A stretch of 20,000 bases of DNA from Conus ventricosus (GCA_018398815.1 CM031601.1:22899336-22919335), one strand, 5' to 3'. Positions 1 through 8,360 are shown, numbered from the stretch's first letter. The notes: generated from the letters alone by a model not told the origin. Translations and numbers: made by a program.

Positions 1-296
1 CACATGGGAATTCGCCCTTTTCTTCATCAGCATTTTTCAATTACAATGTAGGCTGTCTTTCGACCATGGAAGCTATGTTGAACAACAGAAGCCTAGTGTC
101 TAACTGGTAGCTGGTCTTCCTCAAATGGAAGCTCTCTTGTCTACACAAAGTTATCTCGATAGTATGGGAGACCTTCTTTCTACAACGTTACACTACAATG
201 GAAGCTGTCTCTCTGCAAAGCGAACTCTTCCTACAAAGGAAATTCTCTGAAACATATACCCTCCCACAGTAAAAAAAAAAATAAAATTCTAAACGG
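1..296. other. Non-coding DNA with an irregular ATGGAAGCT motif
   Basis: No coding frame is supported here. The word ATGGAAGCT occurs at 66-74, 125-133 and 198-206, with a variant (ATGTAGGCT) at 46-54. Several copies are followed by a GTCTCTCTG-like stretch. Spacing is uneven (20, 59 and 73 bases), so if this is a minisatellite it is badly decayed. It may be coincidence. Confidence 0.35.
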
Positions 297-298
297 AA

Positions 299-324
299 GA
301 GAGAGAGAGAGAGAGAGAGAGAGT
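299..324. repeat. (GA)n microsatellite
   Basis: Uninterrupted GA dinucleotides of about 13 units, followed by a short GTGTG-rich stretch. Confidence 0.95.
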
Positions 325-398
325 GGTGTGGTGTGTATGAACGCACGTGCATTAAAAAAGATGCTCACTAAATGCTTAAAAATCGTAAATTACGAACC

Positions 399-428
399 AG
401 TAGGGTAACCTTGCTCCCCCATGATGAT
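399..428. repeat. Solo arm of the fold-back element
   Basis: AGTAGGGTAACCTTGCTCCC followed by CCATGATGATG matches the core arm of the fold-back element at 838-870, with a few substitutions. No partner inverted arm follows, so it is a single-ended remnant. Confidence 0.6.
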
Positions 429-470
429 GCAGCTTACGACACCGAATCACCCAGCAGAAATGACAACACA

Positions 471-554
471 GAGCACACAGAACAAACAAAGAACATCGCC
501 CCCTAAAAAAAAGGATGTTCCAAGCTTGCCTATATAGCCTGTACCTGACACATC
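471..554. repeat. Dispersed repeat copy, related to 17,341-17,425
   Basis: This stretch resembles 17,341-17,425 in the same orientation. Both begin with a GCACACAGAACAAA-like block, continue through an A-rich GACAYGMCC segment and a short A run to AAGGAYRTY, share AAGCTTGC, and end near CTGACAC/CTCACAC. Identity is patchy with small indels, as expected of two old copies of an interspersed element. No coding potential is visible and the family is unrecognised. Confidence 0.5.
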
Positions 555-699
555 TACACAGCAAGAAAACTGGAGAAATGACAAACACAAATCAACATTT
601 ACTCAAGCTGGCACAGCCTTCTCGATCTTGAATATGTCCATAAAGAGACAGACGAACTCAAACAAATACAGATAACCTCAGTTTAACTGGTATCAAATG

Positions 700-963
700 G
701 AATCTTAAATGAGACAGAGAACAGTAAACAGTAAATAAAGAACAAGTAGGTAACTCTTACTCCCCCATAATGAAATCATTTCATCATCGGGGAGCAAGAG
801 TTACCCATACATGGTCGGTAAACAGTATATAACAAACAAGTAGGGTAACTCTTGCTCCCCCATAATGAAATTATTTCATCACGGGGGAGCAAGAGTTACC
901 CTACTTTTTCGATATTTTACTTTTTATTGTTCTCTGCCTCGTTGAAGAGTCTCTTAAATATTG
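700..963. repeat. Nested fold-back (inverted-repeat) element
   Basis: Four arms alternate in orientation. Arm 1 (about 702-776) runs from AATCTTAAATGAGACAGAG through GTAGGTAACTCTTACTCCC to ATAATGAAAT. Arm 2 (about 780-812) is its reverse complement. Arm 3 (about 815-871) repeats arm 1 at a 94-base offset, including the GTAAACAGTA flank. Arm 4 (about 872-960) is the reverse complement of arms 1 and 3, extending through TGTTCTCTGCCTCG to CTCTTAAATATT. The inner pair, 838-907, forms a nearly perfect hairpin of about 33 bp with almost no loop. A half-copy of the core lies at 399-428. This suits a fold-back or MITE-like non-autonomous element. No target-site duplication was identified and the family is unknown. 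Confidence 0.75.
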
Positions 964-1148
964 ATTAAGACTGGACTGTAAGGATTCCTTCTGTGATTTA
1001 GGTTTTGTCAGCTCGCCAAACATGATACATTTAACAGTCGACCTTCACTGCATACACCAAAGCACTTGTAACTCGACAGTCTTTAGTATAGTGTCCATTA
1101 CTGCTTTGGGTGCGAAAGATCCTGCATTCACATCTCCCAACTAGCCTT
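964..1148. other. Unique non-coding DNA
   Basis: Mixed-composition sequence between the fold-back element and a TTTCT microsatellite. The only open frame crossing it on the minus strand gets most of its length from the neighbouring microsatellite (Lys/Glu/Arg-rich) and is not a gene. Confidence 0.5.
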
Positions 1149-1226
1149 TCAAATTTTTCTTTCTTTCTTTCTTTTCTTTTCTTTCTTTTTTCTTTCTTCC
1201 TCTCTTTTCTTTTCTTTTCTTTTTTC
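1149..1226. repeat. (TTTCT)n-type microsatellite
   Basis: Imperfect TTTC/TTTTC repeats with TTCC interruptions. It produces a spurious Lys/Arg/Glu frame on the minus strand. Confidence 0.9.
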
Positions 1227-1361
1227 AAAAATGCGAAAGTAAGGACATTTCCCCCAAAAAAAACTTGACCCCTTCATCATCAAAACAATGACCTCTTGTT
1301 TTAACTAATTCAATTATTTTTCTTTTTAATTCCCGCATAATGCTCTCGCGTCTTGGCAGGA

Positions 1362-1792
1362 GTGGTGAAACGCATATTATGGACGTGTCCGCGCACAAGT
1401 GACAGTGCAAAGATTTCGTTTCTGATAAGCCCCGCTTTCGTTCCTGCCACCCCCCCCCCCCACCCCACCCTTCTTCTTCCCCCCCCCCCTTACTCTTCTG
1501 ACCCCTCCCATTTAACAGTTTCATTTTTGTCTCCTCAAATACAAGAAGAAAAGAAAAGAACAAAATGTTCTCGTGTGGTTTAAACGTATATATGGACTTG
1601 TCCGCGCACAAGTGACAGTGCAAAGATTTCGTTTCTAATAAGCCCGCTTTCGTTCCGGACGTCCCCCCCCCCCCCCCCCCCCCCCCTCTTCTTCCTCCTC
1701 CCCTCCCTCCCCTCCTCTACCAATCCTCCCGTCTGACAGTTCCATTTTTGTCTCCTCAAATAAGAAAAGAAAAGAAAAAAAAAATGTTCTCG
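1362..1792. repeat. Two-unit tandem duplication, period about 213 bp
   Basis: Unit 1 (1,362-1,574) and unit 2 (1,575-1,792) share GTGGTK(A)AAACG, then TATGGAC, TGTCCGCGCACAAGTGACAG and TGCAAAGATTTCGTTTCTR. Next come a GCCCGCTTTCGTTCC block, a polypyrimidine tract, CTGACAGTT/TTAACAGTT, CATTTTTGTCTCCTCAAATA, an AAGAAAAG run and AAATGTTCTCG. The flanks are well conserved, whereas the pyrimidine tract differs (two C runs with TTCTTC in unit 1; a run of more than 25 C and CTTCCTCC in unit 2). TAATGCTCTCG just upstream (about 1,339) resembles the end of a unit, hinting at an earlier partial copy. Confidence 0.85.
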
Positions 1793-1879
1793 ACTAATCC
1801 AAATTCAACGCCCATCTTGCGCCAAATTGAGAAAATAATTCATTGGTCGTTTCTTCGTTTTCACTGTCCTAAATGTTGT

Positions 1880-1985
1880 TTTACATGTCGCCTGAAGAAG
1901 ACCCAAGAGGTCGAAACGCGTCGGGTTTTGTCTTGTAATCTTTTTATCCCTGTTAATTGGCGGATTGTCTTTGAACCCTTTAAAT
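1880..1985 (+). other. Hammerhead-like / Penelope-type repeat motif
   Basis: CTGAAGA (1,892-1,898) fits the hammerhead core CUGANGA. One unpaired A follows, then a perfect 4-bp stem GACC (1,900-1,903)/GGTC (1,909-1,912) over a 5-nt loop, then GAAAC (1,913-1,917). Established knowledge: minimal hammerheads of this CUGANGA-stem II-GAAA form are carried by Penelope-like elements and retrozymes. The extra A is non-canonical, and I could not find convincing stem I or stem III partners, so self-cleavage is doubtful. The downstream CGGGTTTTGTCTTGTAATC could belong to the same element. It may be a decayed retroelement terminus, or a conserved repeat hairpin that only resembles a ribozyme. Confidence 0.45.
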
Positions 1986-2154
1986 AAAAAAAAAATTAAT
2001 GAAAAGAGAGATCGCACTGGAAGGAAATTTTCATTAATTTGGCTTTAACATTTCACGAACAGAGAGTAAAAAAATGAGTATCAGAAAGGAAATCCTGCCA
2101 CGAGCAGTTGTCCCGCAGATGTCATGCATTGCACGAAGGGGGGTTCGATGGACA

Positions 2155-2225
2155 GGGGAAGAAGGGGGGGGGGGGGGGGTGGGGGGGGGAGGGGGGGGGG
2201 GGAGGGGGGGGAAGGGGGGGAGGGT
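2155..2225. repeat. Poly-G-rich tract
   Basis: About 70 bases, almost all G, with scattered T and A. The tract could form G-quadruplexes on the plus strand. The Gly/Arg and Pro frames across it are artefacts of composition. Confidence 0.9.
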
Positions 2226-2385
2226 GGGCCAGTGTCTCAAGTGTGGGTTTTTGGAGACCTTGGGGATCGATGGCTTTCCGCCATGTTGTTGTCGAACGTC
2301 CGCTAACTACCCATAAATCAGGGCACATTCACGCAGGTTTATCTTTTTCCTCTCACTTTTCACCTCCCCCTCCTTCTCCACATCT

Positions 2386-2448
2386 CTGTCTGTCTGTCTG
2401 TCTGTCGTCTGTCTCTCTGTCTCTTTCTCTGGTGTGTGTGTGTGTGGG

Positions 2449-2474
<26 letters not shown>
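2386..2474. repeat. Compound (TGTC)n-(CT)n-(GT)n microsatellite
   Basis: TCTG/TGTC tetranucleotides (2,386-2,408) grade into CT-rich sequence and then into (GT)n with a GGGG interruption (2,432-2,474). Confidence 0.95.
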
Positions 2475-2479
<5 letters not shown>

Positions 2480-2600
2480 TCAAAAGTCAAAATTTTATTT
2501 TCAGATGGAAAAATTGAATAAGCAATAAAATCTGCTTTTTTACATCAAGCCATCCATAAAAAAAAAAAAAAAATTAAAAAAAAAAAAAAATCGAAAAAAA
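2475..2600 (+). other. A-rich tract with AATAAA, possible retroposed 3' end
   Basis: About 80 bases of AT-rich unique sequence contain AATAAA at 2,524-2,529. After about 30 bases it runs into a long A tract (2,559-2,600, broken by TT and TCG). This resembles the 3' end of a retroposed transcript, but it could also be a simple A-rich repeat. No coding remnant is seen upstream, where the microsatellite starts directly. Confidence 0.35.
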
Positions 2601-2605
2601 ATCGT

Positions 2606-2709
2606 GTTTTTTGTGGTGTGTGTGGTTTTTGTGGTGTGTGGTGTGTTTTGGTTTTGGTGGTGCGTGTGTGTGTGTTGTGCTTTTGTGTTGGTCGTTTTGT
2701 TTGTTTGTG

Positions 2710-2746
<37 letters not shown>

Positions 2747-2905
2747 TGTGTGTGTGTGTTTTGGAATGAGAGAGCGCCCCCCGTGCGTGCGGCTTTGCTT
2801 GCGGCGCGCGCGCGTTTTCCCGGGGCGTGCGTGCGTGCGTGCGTTTTGTGCTTTGCTTGTTTTGGCGTGGGGGTGTGTTGTGTGGGTGTGTTGTGTGCCC
2901 ACTTA
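2606..2905. repeat. (GT)n-dominated simple sequence with CpG-rich core
   Basis: Irregular GT/GTTT/GTGG repeats, a pure (GT)n core near 2,710-2,758, then a GCGCGCG and (CGTG)n section at 2,796-2,842 before GT sequence resumes. The Cys/Val-rich open frames on the plus strand and the Thr/His frames on the minus strand come only from the dinucleotides. Confidence 0.95.
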
Positions 2906-3059
2906 TCTCGGGGCCGTTGAAAGCCCTGTATGTCTTCCCTTTTCTTCGGGTTTCTCTGCTTGGAACTGTTGCAACTGCCCTAAACCTTCCCCATCACCCC
3001 CCTACTCTCGGTCTCTGTCTCTCCCCCCTTCCTCTGCCTTTTGTGCCCTGTCTGACTGT

Positions 3060-3344
3060 GGGGGTTTGTGTGTGTGTGTGGGGTTGTGTTTGTGTGTGTG
3101 GTGGGGTGTGTGTGTTGTGAGTTTTCTGGGGTGGGGTGGTGTGTGTGTAGGGTTTTGTGTTTGTTTTGGTGTGCGTGCGTTTTCTGTCTGTTTTTCTATC
3201 TGTCTCTTTTTCTGTCTCTGTATCTGTCTCTCTCTTTTCTTTTCCCCTCTCCTCTCTCCCCTCACTCCCCTTTTCCTCTCTCTCGTTCTCTCCCCCCCCC
3301 CCCCCTCACCTCTCTCTTTTACTATCTCTCTGACGATCTGTTCC
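3060..3344. repeat. (GT)n then (CT)n microsatellite block
   Basis: GT-rich sequence (3,060-3,180) is followed by TCTG/TCTC-rich sequence with a C run at 3,292-3,305. The same GT-then-CT order recurs elsewhere in this block of the window. Confidence 0.9.
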
Positions 3345-3570
3345 CAAAAAGCTAGACTGTGCATTTGTCTGAAATACCCCCGCCCTTTCAATTTTTCCAA
3401 CAGACCCAAAAAAACCATAAACACGAACTTTTAAACATATTTCTTTTTTTTTTCCAGACAAATTCCCCGCTTGACCAGGGGTTTTGGGCGTAACAAATTT
3501 CGTTTTGGGGCCTTTTCTTTTCTAAAAAAACCCCCCCTTTGGGAAAATTCGTTTAAAAGTCTTTCCCTCC
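3345..3570. repeat. Recurring module, copy A
   Basis: Shares with copy B (4,388-4,600), in order: CTGTGCATTTGTCTGAAA-like, CATATTTC, a T run ending in TTCCAGAC, AATTCCC(C)GCTTGACCA, GGGTTTT, a TTTCGT block, GGGGCC/GGGCCC, TTTGGGAAAA and AAGTCTTTCCCTC. The offset is 1,041-1,049 bases. Each copy is preceded and followed by CT-rich sequence. Internal G/C/T run lengths differ strongly, which could be divergence or sequencing error. Confidence 0.7.
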
Positions 3571-3775
3571 CCTCTCTCTTCCCCCTTCATCTTTCCCCTC
3601 TCTCTCTTTTCTCATCTCACTCTCCCTTCCCCTCCCCCTCCCCATTGACTCATTTCCCCTCCCTCTCCTCTCTCTCCTCTCACCCTCTCCTCTCTCCCCT
3701 TCTCCACTCTCTCCCTCTCCTTCTCTCTCTCCTCTCTCTCTTTTTCCCTGTGTCTGTCTGTCTCTCTGTGCGTGT
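3571..3775. repeat. CT-rich tract
   Basis: Irregular CTCTCC/TCCCC polypyrimidine about 200 bases long. The minus-strand Arg/Glu/Gly frame across it is compositional. Confidence 0.95.
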
Positions 3776-3847
3776 GCGTGTCTTTGCATTTTTTTGTTTG
3801 TAGTTTGAAAAGTTTGATGAAAGTATGTATTTTATGATGAAATTTTT

Positions 3848-4140
3848 GTGTGGCGTGTGTGTGTGTGTGTGTTTTGTGTGGGGTGTGTGTGGGGTTTTGT
3901 GTGGTGAATTTTGGTTTTGTGTGTGTGTATGTTGTGTGTGTGTGTATGTGTTTGTGTGGGGTGTGGGGTGTGTGTGTTTTTGGGGTGTGTGAGGGGAGTG
4001 TGGTGTGTGTGTGTGTGGGGTTTTTGGGGTGTGTGTGTGTTTTTGTTTATGTTTTGTGTGTTGTGTGTGTGTGTGTGTATGTGGTGTGTGTGGGTGTATT
4101 GTGTGTAGGTGTGTATTGTGTGAAATTTTGGGGTGTGTGT
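3848..4140. repeat. (GT)n-dominated simple sequence
   Basis: GT repeats interrupted by GGGG, TTTT and TATG. It produces long spurious Cys/Val (plus) and His/Thr (minus) frames. Confidence 0.95.
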
Positions 4141-4387
4141 TCCACTTAACTGCTGCGCTTTGGTGGTCTGTATCTCTTCCTTTCTGTCTTTTTCCTGCGG
4201 GGAATTGTGTGAAATTTTGTCTGACTTATCCATCCCCCATACCCCAAAAGTATCCTGCCCTCTGTTCGGCCCTTTGTGTCTGCTGGTCCCCTGGTGCCCT
4301 GTCTGTCTGTCTGTTTTCCCTGTCTCTTGTTTTTTTTTTCTCTCTCTCACTCCCCTCTTTTGGGCTCGCTCTCCCTCTAACAAACTT

Positions 4388-4600
4388 TTTCCCCAGAAAA
4401 GCAAACTGTCTATTTGTCTGAAAGGGGGCCTGCCCGCAATCTTTCCCAGATAAAAACACCATCACACAAGCATTTCATATTTCTTTTTTTTTTTCCAGAC
4501 TAATTCCCGCTTGACCATGGGTTTTTTCTAACATCTTTCGTCTTAAGGGCCCTTTCAAACCCAAATAAACTTTGGGAAAAAGTTTGAAGTCCCTTTCACT
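4388..4600. repeat. Recurring module, copy B
   Basis: Second clear copy of the module at 3,345-3,570, in the same orientation and about 1.04 kb downstream. It shares CTATTTGTCTGAAA (from about 4,411), CATATTTC, the T run with TTCCAGAC (from 4,493), AATTCCCGCTTGACCA, GGGCCCTTTC and TTTGGGAAAA. Confidence 0.7.
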
Positions 4601-4624
4601 CCTCCCGGGGGTCCCCTCGGCTCT

Positions 4625-5035
4625 CTAACCGTGACGCGCGTGCGTGCGGCGTGCGTGCGTGCGTCCGGGCGTGTGGTTTTGGGGGTGTGGTGTGTGTGTG
4701 TGTTTTGTGTGTGTGTGTTTGGGTGTGTGTGTGTGTTTGGGGCTTTTATGCGGGGTGGGGGGGCGTTGGGGCGCGCGAGCCTTTTCTCGCCGGGCAAATT
4801 TTACAAAAACCACGTGATTTATTTGGGTTCTGGTTTTTTCCATTTCTTCCCCGTTTTTCTACCCTAATCCCCTCCGACCAAACCGAAAAACACACACACA
4901 CACACACACACACACAAAACCCCCCAACACACACACACCCCACCACACACACAAAACACACACACACACACACAAAACACAACCCCCCACACACACACCC
5001 CACAAACAACACACACGCGCGCGGGGCGTGCGCGG
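4625..5035. repeat. GT block facing AC block (low-complexity inverted repeat)
   Basis: The left side (4,630-4,760) runs from CGCGCGTGCGTGCG into GT repeats. The right side (4,889-5,035) runs from AC repeats into ACGCGCGCGGGGCGTGCGCG. Read as reverse complements, the two sides show the same order, GC-rich cap then GT repeats, around about 130 bases of mixed sequence. It could extrude as an imperfect hairpin, or it could be a chance pairing of two microsatellites. Confidence 0.6.
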
Positions 5036-5169
5036 GGCTTCCCCCTTTTCCCTTTTTTGGATTTAGTTTGTTCAGCTCCTCATTTTAATCCTTTAAGCGT
5101 CAATTTTGTACTTCATTTTCGGGAACACCTTCCATTGGGATGAGTTTTTAAAATAAAAAATGTATACCA

Positions 5170-5265
5170 AAAGATTTATTTTTCTGAATATCAAAAACAT
5201 GGGCAAATGTTTAAGCTTTCTAAAGTTGGGTTTGGGCCCCTTTATCTCAGTTCTCTTGTGTAATG
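5170..5265. repeat. Recurring module, weak copy
   Basis: A fragment with a T-rich start, CATGGGCAAATG, a CTTTCTAAAG block and GGGTTTGGGCCCCTTT. It resembles the second half of copies A and B and is likewise followed by a CT tract. Similarity is loose. Confidence 0.3.
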
Positions 5266-5274
5266 TTTCCCGGC

Positions 5275-5340
5275 CTCTCTCCCCTCCCCCCTCTCTCTCT
5301 CTCCTCCCCCTCTTTTCTCCCTCTCTCTCTCCCCTCTCTG
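5275..5340. repeat. CT-rich tract
   Basis: CTCTC/CCCCTC polypyrimidine directly after the weak module copy. Confidence 0.9.
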
Positions 5341-5459
5341 ATTGCTAATGAGTTTTTTTTTTAAAAAACTTTTAGCTGCACTCCTTTCAGGGAAACAATT
5401 CCTATTATGAAAAGAACCAATCTCTCTCTTTCTCTCTCATCTCCAGCCCCCTCCCATCA

Positions 5460-5560
5460 AACCCCCTCCCCCCCCCCCCCCCAAAACCCCCCCTCAGCCC
5501 CCCCCCCCCCCCCCCCCCCCCACCCCCCCCACCCCCCGGAAACCCCCCCGATATTGTCAT
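5460..5560. repeat. Poly-C-rich tract
   Basis: About 100 bases, mostly C runs with occasional A. It creates spurious Pro-rich (plus) and Gly-rich (minus) frames. Confidence 0.9.
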
Positions 5561-6149
5561 CCCCAAAACAAAGTGCGAAACCCAAAAAAACCCCCTTTAC
5601 GGGCACAACCGCCAATTTTTCCCCAGGACTACGACCCACTGGGCACCAAAATGGCACCCAGAATTTTCACATCATTTCACAGGAAACAAATTGGAAGGCC
5701 CCCCTGTCCACCCCAAAATAACACCCTAAAAGGGGAAGCGGGTTCCTTTAGGCATTAAACCCTTAAAGCCACCAAACCGCCATTCAGAAAAGATTAGCCC
5801 CCACCAATTTTTGGGTGGGGGCTGTGGATTCAAATTTCCCAACCCAAAACATTTTGTTTTTGGGACTTTCAGCCCAGGGAAAAAAAATACAAACCGAGTG
5901 TGGGTTTTTTGGGGTTAAAAAGAGAAAACGGGAACCCCCACAGTCGATTTTTCATCTAATTTTAGGGAAAGCGGCTTTGAACCGGGTTCAAAAATTTTCT
6001 GACTAACACCCGCAGATGTCTTTTTTCTCTCGGGCCCGGCTTTAACGCTGGGGAAACCCCAATTCCCAAGAAGTTGCCCGAACACCGCATTGCCCTGTGC
6101 AGTTTCTAAACAAAACGGAACTCCCCTAGCAAACATCTTCAACCATTGC
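5561..6149. other. Homopolymer-rich DNA, no gene seen
   Basis: Short AAAA, CCCC and TTTT runs dominate. A 17-base palindrome TTTGAACC-G-GGTTCAAA lies at 5,976-5,992. Its GGTTCAA word recalls a tRNA B box, but no acceptor stem or A box is in register. Short open frames here lack domain-like composition. Confidence 0.4.
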
Positions 6150-6249
6150 AATCCTCACTGACCAGCTGAAAAAAGACTTAAAACCACAACGCTCTGCTCT
6201 CGTGGTATCTCATTTTTGACATCTACGCGTCTATGCACTTCGTGAGTTA

Positions 6250-6348
6250 ATGTCGGGGTCGCCGGTATCGCTTGGCTCGTGGGAGTTGTCGTTGGACGAA
6301 CGTGGGAACGTTCATCTGCGCTGGCTCCGCGACAAGACAGTTATTGTC
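6250..6348 (+). CDS. Possible first coding exon, unknown product
   Basis: Seen in sequence: ATG at 6,250 opens 33 codons beginning MSGSPVSLGSWEL and ending in DKTVIV. They end exactly in phase 0 at GTAAGT (6,349-6,354), a consensus splice donor. The peptide has balanced composition (Trp, charged and hydrophobic residues) and sits in a cleaner island of sequence than its flanks. If unspliced, the frame runs on to a stop near 6,408. I do not recognise the protein. No TATA-like element or Kozak match stands out (TTA precedes the ATG), and no partner exon was found downstream before the homopolymer-rich zone. It could be the first exon of a gene continuing beyond the window, an exon of a decayed transposon, or chance. 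Confidence 0.3.
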
Positions 6349-6354
6349 GTAAGT

Positions 6355-6960
6355 ATGGAACTAAGAAGGGTGGTGTCCTGCTTTACACCCTACACCAGTA
6401 CATGAACAAAAAACCCAAACGTCAAAATACTTAAGGTCGCATTAGAATGTCCATAAGTAAAGGAACCGCCATATCTGCATGGTGCGTGAGAGTCAATAGA
6501 GAAGAAAAGAGGAGGAGAAAAAAAGGTGGGGAAAAGTAGGGTGGATGGAGGCCTCATCTAAAAAAATAAATAAAACAAAATTTAAAAAAAAAGGATTAAA
6601 AAAAACTAAACAGTTGATGTGAGAGGCAGGAGCAACAACAACAACCAAAGTTTGCAGAATGGTTGACAACGATGGTTATGTACTGGGGTGTCAGGTCTGC
6701 TTATTGGCATTGCTGACATGATACAGGATAAAATGTCTGATGCGTGGAAGTCTTATGATGTTTGATTTTGATCTGAAATGTATGTCATCGTTATCTGATT
6801 AAACTCAACAATGTATGGGGCAAAAAAAGATGGTGTCCTGCGAATCTTTGATCAGAACAGATTCTGCTAAATATCACCGACGTGACCCTGAGGCAGAGCG
6901 ACTGACCCCGAGACAGAGCGGGCGCCCTTCTCCGGTGGGTTGCATCTTTGACGACTTAAA
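6355..6960. other. Unique non-coding DNA (possible intron)
   Basis: Ordinary mixed-composition sequence with A-rich patches at 6,500-6,615. GGTGTCCTGC occurs twice (about 6,371 and 6,832). A short imperfect repeat, GACCCTGAGGCAGAGCG then GACCCCGAGACAGAGCG, lies near 6,885-6,921. If the 6,250 exon is real, this is its first intron. No further exon is convincing. Confidence 0.4.
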
Positions 6961-7529
6961 ACCCGATTGCTGGGGGCCGGGGACTTTTCAGGGGGGGAAC
7001 CTGAGGGGGGCTGCATAGTAAGGACCGGGAAATGAGCCGTGGGGGAAAAAATGGGGCCAAAAGGATTGGGGGGGAAGACGGGACAGGGAAAAAATCCCAA
7101 ACAAATAAACACTGCCATCCAAATTTTCCAATAACACGGGGACGGAAAACCAAACACTTTGGCAACCAAAAATTTTCCCCAATAACGTAAAAAATGACCC
7201 CAAGAGGAAACAACAATGAAAATTTTGGCCACAGGGTAAATTCGGAAATCCAAAAGAGACAACTCTTGCAAGGGACCCCAAATAATGAAACACTTCCCTT
7301 TCCTTAAAAAACAACAACCAAAACTAAAAGATCAAATGTCCCCATGCTGCCCCGCATAATCCTTGAAAAACCAAAATTTCAAACGACACACTTTTTGATT
7401 TTTGGCTGAGTCGTTGTACCCCCCCCCTCATAAACCCCCAACGACAAAAAATTTTGCTCCAAGTTTTTTACAAAACGCTGGATTTAAATTTTTGATTACC
7501 AATTTAAATTTGGGTTTTTCTTTTTAAAG
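6961..7529. other. Homopolymer-rich DNA, no gene seen
   Basis: Runs of A, C, G and T of 4-8 bases become frequent from about 6,975. Overlapping minus-strand frames of 86-134 codons exist but share no consistent frame or domain-like pattern. Confidence 0.4.
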
Positions 7530-7665
7530 GATTTTGGGTATCACGCCGTTTATTTTTTTTCGCAGTTTCTGGTAAAAGCAAGGGGGCGATGGTTTGGGAA
7601 ATTTTAATTTTGTCTTGCCCTTTTAAAGGGCCTCCAAAGTCCCCCGTTTGGAAATTGCATTTCCC
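7530..7665. repeat. Recurring module, diverged copy C
   Basis: The order is a T run ending CGCAG, GGGGCGATGG, a GGGAAATTTTAATTTTG block, CCCTTTTAAAGGGCC, CCCCCGTTTGGAAATT and CATTTCCC, then a CT tract. This follows the order of the second half of copies A and B, with many substitutions and indels. Confidence 0.4.
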
Positions 7666-7679
7666 TTTGCCGACCCCTA

Positions 7680-8360
7680 GAACCTTCTCCTCTCTCCCCT
7701 CTCTCCTCCCTTTCTCTCTTTTCAATCTCTCCTCTCTCTATCTCCCCTCTCATCTTCTCTTTTTGCTTTTACCCCCCCCCCCCCCCTTGTAAAAAAGACC
7801 TCTTTGGAAAATGATTTTAAAAATCAAATGTCAAAGAGTCACGTCTCTTTTCCTCTCCTCCTCTTTTCTCTCTCCCCCTCTTTTCTCTCCTCTCCTCTCC
7901 CCTTTTCCTCTCTCTCACACACACCACACAACACACCCCACAAAAAACACACCCACACACACCCCAAAACAAAACCCCACACTGCACGCGCGTGCAAGAA
8001 ATGTACAAATCAAAGGTCATCGTGGCCCCCCCCAAACAGAATTTCCAGCTACGAGGGAGGGGGAAGAAAGAGAGCGAGAGAAGAGAGAGAGGGAGGAGGG
8101 GATAGGGAGAGAAAAAGAGCGAGAAAAAGAACAGAGACAGAAAAAGGAGAGAGGGGTGTGAGTGTGTACCACAATGTACACACCCCCAAAACCCCCACCC
8201 CCCCACACACAACACACACACACACAACACAAAACCACACCACACATTTCACTCTCACTCCACCACAAGAGCGTGCGCACACGCGCGCGTGAAAACCACG
8301 GCGCAAAGAGAGAGAGAAGAGAGAAGAGAGAGAGAGAGAGAGAGAAGAGAGAAGAGTTTA
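7680..8360. repeat. Cluster of CT, AC and GA microsatellites
   Basis: Successive tracts are CT (7,687-7,760), a C run (7,772-7,786), CT (7,845-7,915), AC (7,916-7,985), GA/GAAA-rich (8,058-8,155), AC (8,195-8,250) and GA (8,308-8,357). GC-rich ACGCGCGTG caps occur near 7,987 and 8,281. All open frames across it are dinucleotide artefacts. Confidence 0.9.

Noticed and set aside
8..19. GAATTCGCCCTT, identical to the junction of common TOPO-TA cloning vectors
   Set aside because: The preceding bases do not continue into vector sequence as I know it, and the match is only 12 bases. Screening the bases before the window for vector would settle it.
838..907. Hairpin as a possible microRNA precursor
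   Set aside because: The stem is almost perfectly paired with a loop of only a few bases, and it belongs to a multi-arm repeat. A fold-back transposon explains it better.
2604..3434. Plus-strand frame of 276 codons rich in Cys and Val, looking at first like a Cys-rich membrane protein
   Set aside because: The Cys/Val pattern is the translation of GT dinucleotides, and the Leu/Ser part is CT-rich sequence.
5976..5992. GGTTCAA word within a palindrome, resembling a tRNA B box
   Set aside because: No A box, acceptor stem or anticodon arm is found at the right distance on either strand.
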